A stretch of DNA of 10,056 nucleotides from JAVBSX01 sp051660685 (lineage in GTDB: Bacteria > Planctomycetota > Planctomycetia > Pirellulales > Thermoguttaceae), in NCBI GenBank assembly GCA_051660685.1, contig JBOFQB010000083.1:1-10056 (forward strand), in the 5' to 3' direction. The position numbers were made by a program, and so were the translations under genes. The notes below the pieces were generated by a model. The model made no database searches, was not told where the DNA came from, and was given only the letters and a program-made list of their open reading frames with translations. This document shows, in pieces, positions 1-5,453 of this stretch. Each line of letters starts with the position of its first letter. The first letter of the stretch is position 1.

Positions 1-19
1 AGGGACAAAAACAAAACCT

Positions 20-46
20 GAACCCCGTCGGGGTTCCGTTATGGTA
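20..46 (+). repeat. GTN-loop hairpin unit 1
   Basis: The stem GAACCCC / GGGGTTC (20-26 and 30-36) is perfectly paired around the loop GTC. It is followed by CGTTATGGTA, a tail shared with unit 6 and, inverted, with units 2 and 3. Similarity to unit 6 continues past the tail: both read GTTATRGTA, an A-rich stretch, then ACGTC. With unit 2 it forms an outward-inward pair in which GTTATGGT (38-45) and ACCATAAC (63-70) are themselves complementary, an arrangement like the paired REP elements called BIMEs. Confidence 0.75.
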
Positions 47-62
47 AAAAAACGTCGGAATG

Positions 63-90
63 ACCATAACGCAACTCCTGACGGAGTTGG
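63..90 (-). repeat. GTN-loop hairpin unit 2 (inverted)
   Basis: ACCATAAC (63-70) is the complement of the unit 1 tail and precedes the stem CAACTCC / GGAGTTG (72-78 and 83-89) with a 4-nt loop TGAC, which reads GTCA on the other strand. The stem is perfectly paired and nearly the same as that of unit 5. Orientation is opposite to unit 1. Confidence 0.75.
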
Positions 91-112
91 GACTTAGGTG
101 CAACTTGTTACT

Positions 113-139
113 ACCATAACGGAATGTCTACGACATTCG
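113..139 (-). repeat. GTN-loop hairpin unit 3 (inverted)
   Basis: ACCATAAC (113-120) is again followed by a perfect 7-bp stem, here GAATGTC / GACATTC (122-128 and 132-138), around TAC, which is GTA on the opposite strand. The stem sequence is unrelated to those of units 1 and 2, yet the fold, loop and flank are kept. That is the best single evidence of compensatory change in this family. Confidence 0.75.
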
Positions 140-149
140 GGAAATGCCA

Positions 150-172
150 ATAGGATAATGCAAAGCATTAGC
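150..172 (-). repeat. Divergent hairpin unit 4
   Basis: The 6-bp inverted repeat TAATGC / GCATTA (156-161 and 165-170) encloses the loop AAA. The preceding CCAATAGGA could be a worn form of the ACCATAAC flank. The loop does not follow the GTN rule, so membership is likely from its position in the cluster but not certain. Confidence 0.45.
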
Positions 173-257
173 ACCCTACATTCGCAATACATGCAATTTG
201 CCTATGTTGCCTAAAACAATGCACTGACCCTGAGGTGAAAGGTTTCAAGAAAGTCCC

Positions 258-296
258 GAACTCCCTTTACAAGGTTCAATAATGGTATAAACGAAT
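258..296 (+). repeat. Possible decayed hairpin unit
   Basis: GAACTCC (258-264) and GGTTC (273-277) could be remnants of two arms. They are followed by TAATGGTATAAACG, which resembles the GTTATGGTA plus A-rich ACG tail of units 1 and 6. The stem no longer pairs well. It is included because tail and position fit the family. Confidence 0.3.
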
Positions 297-310
297 CGTA
301 CACAACTCCT

Positions 311-327
311 CAACTCCGTCGGAGTTG
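311..327 (+). repeat. GTN-loop hairpin unit 5
   Basis: The perfect stem CAACTCC / GGAGTTG (311-317 and 321-327) closes on the loop GTC. The 3' flank reads AATACATTG rather than GTTATGGTA, so only the hairpin core is kept. An extra CAACTCCT lies directly upstream at 304-310 or so, a short direct repeat of the left arm. Confidence 0.65.
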
Positions 328-423
328 AATACATTGAACACCAGACAGGGTTCCAACTGGGTCAGCTCGCATTATTTGCTCTGAGAATAGGTATAAATGC
401 TCCCCCAAAAAAATGTTTCTCCC

Positions 424-459
424 CAACCTCGTAGAGGTTGTGTTATAGTAGAAAACGTC
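424..459 (+). repeat. GTN-loop hairpin unit 6, next to the first gene
   Basis: The perfect stem CAACCTC / GAGGTTG (424-430 and 434-440) surrounds GTA and is followed by TGTTATAGTA, a few A residues and ACGTC. This matches the tail of unit 1 with a G-to-A change. Its right arm and tail overlap the -35 and spacer of the promoter-like sequence for the DUF1080 gene, so folding of this unit and transcription start could interfere. Confidence 0.7.
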
Positions 460-466
460 TTATATT
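438..466 (+). promoter_or_regulatory. Putative sigma70-type promoter for the DUF1080 gene
   Basis: TTGTGT (438-443) and TATATT (461-466) are separated by 17 nt. The -10 matches the consensus at five of six positions; the -35 matches only the TTG. The predicted start of transcription lies about 40 nt before the ATG at 516. The -35 sits in the end of hairpin unit 6. A second TTGACT at 467-472 has no good -10 at the right spacing. Confidence 0.45.
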
Positions 467-470
467 TGAC

Positions 471-515
471 TTCACTTCACGGTTCTGACTTCACACCATT
501 ATTCACGTTCTTCAC
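471..515 (+). repeat. Five TTCAC pentamers in the leader of the first gene
   Basis: TTCAC occurs at 471-475, 476-480, 490-494, 502-506 and 511-515, the last directly touching the ATG. Two copies are part of the longer direct repeat TGACTTCAC (467-475 and 486-494). No purine-rich Shine-Dalgarno sequence is present in this leader. The repeats could be protein or RNA binding sites or simple sequence drift; function is not shown. Confidence 0.5.
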
Positions 516-2021
516 ATGAAAACATCGTTTTTATCCTGTCTCCCCGTTTTCTCTCTCTGTTCCGTCTGTCTCTGTTGCATCTGCGCTGTTCCCCTCTCTG
601 CCCAACTCCCCCTTGAACCGCTTGTGAATCCTCTTGTGAACCCGCAAGACAATCCGTTTGCGCCGAAACCGGAGTATTCTCGACCGACATTGAATGAAAC
701 GGACCAAATACGACAGGGATACAGGGATCGACTTGAGACATTGGCGATTGACCGAGCAGGAAAGCAACAGGCGAATCAGATGCTCGATCAGGCCCGATTG
801 CAACGAGAGGGGCAGAATGTGGATGTCGGAATCCCTTCTGAAGAGCAAGTCGAATCCGAACAGCAATCGTCAGACCATTCCAACCGGATTCCCGTTCCAG
901 AAGGGATGAATTTGCTGTTTGATGGAGAAACTTTTTTGGGTTGGAGAACCCAAGACAAGGGACATTATGGAGGGGGACGCTTTACGATTGACGAAGGGGC
1001 AATTGTGAGCGATCCTGAACATCCCGGTTTGTTGTACACAACAGGTCAGTTTGCGGACATTGTTCTGGAGTTTGAATTTCAAGCGGAAATGGATACAGAC
1101 GCTATGTTGTTGTTTCGGACCTCTCCAGAACCCAAAAGTCTGACGAACTCCTGCTATACACTCGTTCTGAGTTCTTCTTCGGAAACCCGATTTCCCGGGA
1201 CTTTGCTCGGTCGTCTGAATGCTCCCTCAATAGATGGTGATCTCGGTGTTCCTCTCAGCTATTTTGAGAAAAACAAATGGTACAAAATCCGCGTTGTTGC
1301 GAATGATCGACTGATAAAAATTTCCTTTGACGGACGTTTTGACATTGATTACATCGACACACAACGATTAGGAAGGGGTTACATTGGTTTTTTAGTGACC
1401 AAAGGACAAGCCCGATTCCGCAACATTTCTTGGATTCCACTTCGTTCGGTTACTCTCTTTGGGGGTGAAAATCTGGACTCTTGGAAATCGGAAATACCAA
1501 GCGAGGTCCAAACATCCGTTGAAGAGAGGGTCTTACGTTTATCAGGCGGTCCTGGTATGTTGGAATCCAGAAACTCGTATGACAATTTTGTTTTGGAATT
1601 GGAATACAAAACGGGACGGGAAGGAACGAATTCGGGGGTGTTTTTCCGCTGTATCCCCGAAGAAAAAATGAACGGTTATGAATGTCAGATTCTTGAAAAC
1701 CCGACGGAAAAAGACCGGGAAAAGTACAAAGGTTGTGATACAGGCGGTCTCTTTCGACTCAAAGATGCCCGAACGGTCGGTTCAAAAGACAATGAATGGA
1801 ATTCCCTTGTTCTTTTAGCGGTTGACAATTACTTCCAAACTTGGATAAACGGTCGTCCCGTTATGTGTTATTTTGATCGTCGTCCGACCGAACAGGTTCC
1901 CCAACCGAATCCGCGAAAAGGTTTACGATTGGAGAAGGGAACGATTCAACTTCAAGGACATGATGCAGGGACGCTTATTGACTTTCGCAACATTTACCTT
2001 TCACCAATTCCTCAACGGTAA
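516..2021 (+). CDS. Exported tandem DUF1080 (3-keto-disaccharide hydrolase-type) protein
   Basis: The 501-residue product begins with a hydrophobic, cysteine-rich signal peptide (about residues 5-29, probable cleavage after the Ala of PLSA). A Gln/Asn/Glu-rich linker to about residue 130 follows, then two copies of the DUF1080/concanavalin-like jelly-roll fold. Copy 1 (about 131-309) opens with LLFDGETFLGW and ends with FRNISWIPL. Copy 2 (about 310-500) opens with TLFGGENLDSW, has the typical NSGVFFR, NGYECQI and GGLFR segments and WINGRP, and ends with FRNIYL. Family members are known to hydrolyse 3-keto-glycosides or bind sugar; activity here is inferred. Copy 1 lacks the NSGVFFR and NGYE-type segments, so it may be a binding or structural copy, with catalysis, if any, in copy 2. 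The start is the first ATG that gives a signal peptide; there is no Shine-Dalgarno sequence. Such genes are abundant in planctomycetes. Confidence 0.88.
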   Translation: MKTSFLSCLPVFSLCSVCLCCICAVPLSAQLPLEPLVNPLVNPQDNPFAPKPEYSRPTLNETDQIRQGYRDRLETLAIDRAGKQQANQMLDQARLQREGQNVDVGIPSEEQVESEQQSSDHSNRIPVPEGMNLLFDGETFLGWRTQDKGHYGGGRFTIDEGAIVSDPEHPGLLYTTGQFADIVLEFEFQAEMDTDAMLLFRTSPEPKSLTNSCYTLVLSSSSETRFPGTLLGRLNAPSIDGDLGVPLSYFEKNKWYKIRVVANDRLIKISFDGRFDIDYIDTQRLGRGYIGFLVTKGQARFRNISWIPLRSVTLFGGENLDSWKSEIPSEVQTSVEERVLRLSGGPGMLESRNSYDNFVLELEYKTGREGTNSGVFFRCIPEEKMNGYECQILENPTEKDREKYKGCDTGGLFRLKDARTVGSKDNEWNSLVLLAVDNYFQTWINGRPVMCYFDRRPTEQVPQPNPRKGLRLEKGTIQLQGHDAGTLIDFRNIYLSPIPQR

Positions 2022-2176
2022 AGCGGTTTGACCCCTTGTGCTTTGTTCAGAACGCGCGATACGTTGTATCGCGGCTCAACGTCGGACATATTTTTGGCAG
2101 AATAGATAAATTTTTTTGAATACGCCAATCAGTTGTCAACAAGTCTATCCTCCTTATTCTCCTTTTTTTAGTTTCC
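2022..2176. other. Spacer between the DUF1080 and cytochrome genes
   Basis: This 155-nt gap contains one strong hairpin (2055-2073) and an AT-rich stretch. TTGGCA (2094-2099) is a fair -35, but only the poor TGAATA lies 17 nt downstream, so a promoter here is possible but not called. The last 30 nt before the ATG are pyrimidine-rich and include TCCTCC, the opposite of a Shine-Dalgarno sequence. Confidence 0.5.
2055..2073 (+). repeat. GTN-loop hairpin unit 7 / possible terminator
   Basis: CGCGATAC / GTATCGCG pairs over 8 bp around the loop GTT, the same architecture as the upstream cluster but with another stem sequence. ACGTCGGA follows at 2079-2086 and also occurs at 53-60 after unit 1. It lies 34 nt after the stop codon of the DUF1080 gene. 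A short T-rich run appears only about 18 nt later, so it is not a classic intrinsic terminator, though it could protect the 3' end of the upstream message. Confidence 0.55.
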
Positions 2177-4231
2177 ATGAAACACGTTTTGCGTTCCTGC
2201 TTTTTTGTTCTCACATGTCTTTCCTGCATTTGGACGATCTCGCCCCTTTTCGCATTTGAGGAGGAGGAGACGATTGAATACCCGGTTGATTCGGGCCAAT
2301 ATGTCGGTCCCGTCGATGTTGTTCTTTCCCAAGACGGACAATTTCTCTTTGTTGCTGAAGAAGATGCCGGGCAGTTGCGAAAAGTGCGAATCGACGGAAC
2401 CTGTCCGGCTGAAATTCTTCCCCTTCCCGTTCGTCCGGCTCGCATGAAACTGCTCAAAGACGGTCAACGAATCGCCCTTGTCGGGGGTGATGTCAACGGT
2501 CAGTTCCTGCTCATCGACGCAGAAAAAATGGAAATTCTCTACTCCATTCCCGTTGGTCACACCCCAATCGCTCTTGACGTTTTTTCCCCCGATGTTGCGG
2601 AACAATCCGGGGAACCGGAAATTGCTTACGTCGCTAATCGGTTGAGCGGGGATTTTTCCGTCCTCTCCTTAACGGAACAAAAAGAGTTGAACCGGATTCA
2701 TTTTGGGCGTGAACCGATTGCAATTGCGGTTGCTCCAAACGGAAAAACGGTCATTATTGTCCCGCATTTACCTGAAGATAAGGCAATGGAATCGGGCATA
2801 ACTCTGACCGTTCGGTTGTATGAACCTCAAACGGAATTGATGACGGAACTGCGATTGCGTAATGGAACAATGGGCGCGCGAGATGTCACCATTATCCCCG
2901 ACGGTCGTTATGCCTTTTTAACCTGTATGCTCGCCAATTTTGAAAACGTCCCAACTCATGTGGACGGGGGTTGGATGATTGAGAACATGATTGCGGTCAT
3001 TGATTTGGAGACGAAACAGTATGCGGACACCTTTTATCTGGATGATTTTGGTCGCGGAAACGGCAATCCCTGGGGTATTTGTTGTTCGCCGGACTCTAAA
3101 TTCATTGCAGTCACACATGCCGGGAGTTGTGAAATATCGCTTCTTTCTCTCCCGAAATTGCGACAGATACTTGATTCCCGACCGATTTCGAACCGACCGG
3201 GTTTGGGATCGTTGACGACCCCTTATTTGCGGGTTGGAGAAAGTGCTTTACCAACTCGAATGAGGATTCCAACCGGACTGAAAGGGATACGCCGGATTGT
3301 GATGAACGAACAACATCAAATGTTCTTTACCAGTTATTATGAGGATTCCATTGGACGGATTGATTTGGTTGTAACCGAGCCGATTGAACATTCACAAGGG
3401 TTTCTCAATGATCCGAAAATCAGCGAGCAACCAACTCGGGTTGACGAACCTCTTGTTTTTGCCGAAACACCTTTTCTTCCTCTGATTTTTGAGGATTTGA
3501 CGCCGCTTGATTTGATTACGGGGGTCCATTTTGACCGCAAAGTCGCCCGTTTGGGACCGGTTCCGGTTCTGACGGACATTCGTTGGGGCAACCAATTGTT
3601 CAACGATGCAACGCTCTGTTATGAACATTGGTTGAGCTGTGCAACCTGTCATCCTGACGGAAGAAGTGATTGCGTCAATTGGGATTTGCTGAATGATGGA
3701 ATTGGCAATCCGAAGAATACCAAGAGTATGCTTCTTTCACACGAAACACCTCCTGCAATGATTTCTGGTGTTCGCGCAAACGCCGAAATCGCTGTCCGAA
3801 GTGGAATCAAGTCCATTTTGTTTGCGAAACGACCTGAACGTGAAGCAGAAGCGATTGACGCTTATTTGAAATCGCTCCAACCGGTCCCGAGTCCGCACTT
3901 GGTTCAGGGAAAACTGAGTGAATCGGCAAAACGGGGCAAATCGCTTTTCAACAGTTCGCGGACGGGTTGCAGCAATTGTCATCCTGCCCCCTATTTCACG
4001 GATTTACAGATGCACGATGTTGGGACCCGATCTTATCGTGACACGCAAGGAGATTATGACACGCCGACATTGGTTGAGGTTTGGCGGACTTCGCCTTATT
4101 TGCATGACGGTCGGTACATCACGATCAAGGAGCTGATTCTTAAAGGGAAACATGTTAACACGGACGGACGATTGGACAACTTGAGCGAGGAGGAACTCGA
4201 GGACCTCATTGAGTATGTGTTATCGTTATAG
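2177..4231 (+). CDS. Exported beta-propeller / di-heme cytochrome c (MauG/CCP-like) fusion protein
   Basis: This 684-residue protein starts with a signal peptide (residues 1-26, ending SPLFA). Residues about 33-410 carry repeated YVTN-type beta-propeller strands such as GPVDVVLSQDGQFLFVA, REPIAIAVAPNGKTV and WGICCSPDSKFIAVTHAG. The C-terminal part (about 445-684) is of the di-heme cytochrome c peroxidase/MauG type. It has two heme-binding motifs, CATCH (488-492) and CSNCH (598-602), the preceding segment RWGNQLFND, and the family signature RTSPYLHDGR (637-646) with His643. Heme attachment requires export, which fits the signal peptide. The known family reduces peroxide or oxidises protein or small-molecule partners; the partner is unknown. 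The propeller is likely a docking or substrate-binding platform. The gene follows an exported DUF1080 protein on the same strand after 155 nt and ends just before a convergent terminator-like hairpin. No Shine-Dalgarno sequence precedes the ATG. Planctomycete genomes carry many such fusions. Confidence 0.88.
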   Translation: MKHVLRSCFFVLTCLSCIWTISPLFAFEEEETIEYPVDSGQYVGPVDVVLSQDGQFLFVAEEDAGQLRKVRIDGTCPAEILPLPVRPARMKLLKDGQRIALVGGDVNGQFLLIDAEKMEILYSIPVGHTPIALDVFSPDVAEQSGEPEIAYVANRLSGDFSVLSLTEQKELNRIHFGREPIAIAVAPNGKTVIIVPHLPEDKAMESGITLTVRLYEPQTELMTELRLRNGTMGARDVTIIPDGRYAFLTCMLANFENVPTHVDGGWMIENMIAVIDLETKQYADTFYLDDFGRGNGNPWGICCSPDSKFIAVTHAGSCEISLLSLPKLRQILDSRPISNRPGLGSLTTPYLRVGESALPTRMRIPTGLKGIRRIVMNEQHQMFFTSYYEDSIGRIDLVVTEPIEHSQGFLNDPKISEQPTRVDEPLVFAETPFLPLIFEDLTPLDLITGVHFDRKVARLGPVPVLTDIRWGNQLFNDATLCYEHWLSCATCHPDGRSDCVNWDLLNDGIGNPKNTKSMLLSHETPPAMISGVRANAEIAVRSGIKSILFAKRPEREAEAIDAYLKSLQPVPSPHLVQGKLSESAKRGKSLFNSSRTGCSNCHPAPYFTDLQMHDVGTRSYRDTQGDYDTPTLVEVWRTSPYLHDGRYITIKELILKGKHVNTDGRLDNLSEEELEDLIEYVLSL

Positions 4232-4314
4232 ACGTTGATGTTTTTGTTCTTCTCGACGGAATAATAACGGAATAAAAAGAGTCGTCCGCAAAGAATCGGC
4301 CAATTCCGAATGAG

Positions 4315-4336
4315 GTCCGACATTCCGTTGTCGGAC
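4315..4336. terminator. Hairpin between convergent genes, probable terminator
   Basis: GTCCGACA (4315-4322) and TGTCGGAC (4329-4336) form a perfect 8-bp stem with a 6-nt loop, in the 112-nt gap between the stop codons of the cytochrome gene (+) and the glycosylase gene (-). No long T run follows in either direction, so it is weak as an intrinsic terminator, but its place between convergent genes fits a bidirectional one. The loop does not fit the GTN repeat family. Confidence 0.5.
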
Positions 4337-4343
4337 ACACCCT

Positions 4344-4772
4344 TCATCGTTTCTCCCAACTTTCCACATCGCCGGAAACCGCGACAAACATGGGGTGTAA
4401 GGCAACCCGCTTGACGTTTCCAAACCGCTCTGCTGCTTCAACATCACGCACATTCAACTTGCGAAGCAGATGTTCTTGCTCAAATGCGATTTGACCTCGC
4501 GTCACGGAAATAGTGATTGACCGTCTCGGTTGAACGATTTTTGACGCATCAAAATGGAAACCGCGCCGTTCTGATTCTTCAAGAATCGCGGCAAGATATT
4601 GTGAAATCGCGCTGACGGGATTCGATTGTTGTTGAAATCGCTGCAATTGCGGATGATGACGGTATCCTTGCGTTTTTCCTTCGAGGACGTGTTTCGCTAA
4701 CAAACCTTCCCGCCAAACAGCGAGCAGACCTTTGGTGTCAAAGTATTTCGGGCTTAACGACCAAAGTCTCAT
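4344..4772 (-). CDS. Pyrimidine-dimer DNA glycosylase, endonuclease V-like
   Basis: The 142-residue product matches the cellular pyrimidine-dimer DNA glycosylase family related to T4 endonuclease V. It has the amino-terminal MRLWSLSPKYFD, then KGLLAVWREGLLA with Glu22 at the place of T4 catalytic Glu23, GYRHHPQL (36-43), TRGQIAFEQEHLLRKL (91-106) and the terminal HPMF...VESWEKR. The family removes UV cyclobutane pyrimidine dimers from DNA by glycosylase/AP-lyase action in the cytosol. In T4 the attacking group is the amino end of Thr2 after methionine removal. Here residue 2 is Arg, which usually prevents that removal, so the nucleophile may differ. The ATG lies inside the 3' end of the upstream reductase gene in another frame (35-nt overlap), which suggests translational coupling. 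An in-frame TGA two codons upstream excludes an earlier start. The length is full for the family. Confidence 0.85.
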   Translation of the reverse strand: MRLWSLSPKYFDTKGLLAVWREGLLAKHVLEGKTQGYRHHPQLQRFQQQSNPVSAISQYLAAILEESERRGFHFDASKIVQPRRSITISVTRGQIAFEQEHLLRKLNVRDVEAAERFGNVKRVALHPMFVAVSGDVESWEKR

Positions 4773-5346
4773 GATTCAGCGGTTGTTTGGGGAGATGCCG
4801 ATAATGTAACTCAACAATGTCGGAATGCCAATGTTGGTGATTGAATAATTCCCAACGATCCTCTTTATAAAGATTGTTGAGCGGCGGAGCAAAGAGCGGG
4901 ATACCTTCGCCCAGAATTTTGGGGATTACGAAGATTCGCATTTCGTCGATCACGTTGGCGTTGAGAAACATTGTGTGAATTTCACCACCTCCCATCACCC
5001 AAAGGTGCTGAAATCCTTCGTTTTCCAAACGCTGGACAATCATTTCCGGCGAGTCGTTTGTGAACGAAACATTCGGCAAATTTGTCTGCGTTTCTTTGCG
5101 TGAAACGATCACGCATTTTTTGTGCGGATAAGGCCAATCGCCAAATGTGAGTAATTGCCGATATGTCTTTCCGCCGAAAACCAAAACGTCAACCGAATCC
5201 AAAAACACATTATAGCCGCAATCGCTTTTTGCCTCTTGATTTTGTGCATTCTCCTCGGTATCACTGTCGTTGAGCCAATCAATGCTGCCATCTTTCTTGG
5301 CGATGAATCCATCAATGCTAATAGCGACATACATGCTGGTTTTCAT
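4738..5346 (-). CDS. DHFR-family / RibD C-terminal-domain reductase
   Basis: The 202-residue protein has the layout of the YwjB/YyaP-type dihydrofolate-reductase-like family. MYVAISIDGFIAKKDGSIDWL (5-25) is the first strand and nucleotide/substrate loop, DVLVFGGKTYRQLLTFGDWPY (53-73) follows, VIVSR (79-83) comes next, HLWVMGGGEIHTMFL (114-128) is the NADPH-binding glycine segment, and IPKILGEGIPLF (141-152) and VELHYR (178-183) complete the domain. It should be a cytosolic NAD(P)H-dependent reductase; the substrate is not known for most members, and it is not an obvious housekeeping folA or ribD. The family usually ends near VELHYR. The last 19 residues form a tail that mostly lies in the region overlapping the glycosylase gene. 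The start gives the family-typical MKTSMYVAISIDGF. No close Shine-Dalgarno sequence is seen; a TAGGA lies too far upstream. Confidence 0.85.
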   Translation of the reverse strand: MKTSMYVAISIDGFIAKKDGSIDWLNDSDTEENAQNQEAKSDCGYNVFLDSVDVLVFGGKTYRQLLTFGDWPYPHKKCVIVSRKETQTNLPNVSFTNDSPEMIVQRLENEGFQHLWVMGGGEIHTMFLNANVIDEMRIFVIPKILGEGIPLFAPPLNNLYKEDRWELFNHQHWHSDIVELHYRHLPKQPLNHETLVVKPEIL

Positions 5347-5453
5347 TGTTGCACCAAAAGTCCTAAGAGAAGATTGTCCAAATCCGGCATTGAAGAAATG
5401 ACAATTCTTCTGTCGTCACAACACCAATCATCGAACTGCGCTCAATGGTTGGG
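5347..5453. other. Spacer between the large gene and the reductase gene
   Basis: A 107-nt gap lies between the stop of the 1432-residue gene and the start of the reductase gene, both on the - strand. It holds a weak inverted repeat, GAAGAA (5392-5397) and TTCTTC (5405-5410), with a 7-nt loop and no T run. On the - strand it contains TTGTCA, a near-consensus -35, but no fitting -10. Whether the reductase has its own promoter cannot be decided by eye. Confidence 0.4.

Larger units (their letters stand above)
1..515. other. Gene-free region rich in small hairpin repeats
   Basis: No convincing coding frame exists here; the bases before the first gene are interrupted by stops in all frames. The region holds at least six short inverted repeats at about 20-36, 72-89, 122-138, 156-170, 311-327 and 424-440, plus one probable decayed copy near 258-296. 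Copies point both ways, as judged by a GTTATGGTA-like tail or its complement ACCATAAC. The right end, from about 438, contains the promoter-like sequence and leader of the downstream DUF1080 gene. No transposase lies in the window, so any mobilising enzyme would have to be encoded elsewhere. Confidence 0.75.

Noticed and set aside
20..440. CRISPR array
   Set aside because: The repeats are only about 17-30 nt, differ in stem sequence, alternate in orientation and are irregularly spaced; no cas gene is present.
2094..2122. TTGGCA with TGAATA 17 nt downstream as promoter of the cytochrome gene
   Set aside because: The -35 is good but the -10 matches poorly; spacing of 16 or 18 does not help.
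2047..2605. Two - strand frames of 136 and 145 residues opposite the start of the cytochrome gene
   Set aside because: Both are antisense to the signal peptide and first propeller strands and have no protein-like features.
5392..5410. GAAGAA/TTCTTC inverted repeat as terminator of the large gene
   Set aside because: Six AT-rich pairs with a 7-nt loop and no T run are too weak to call.
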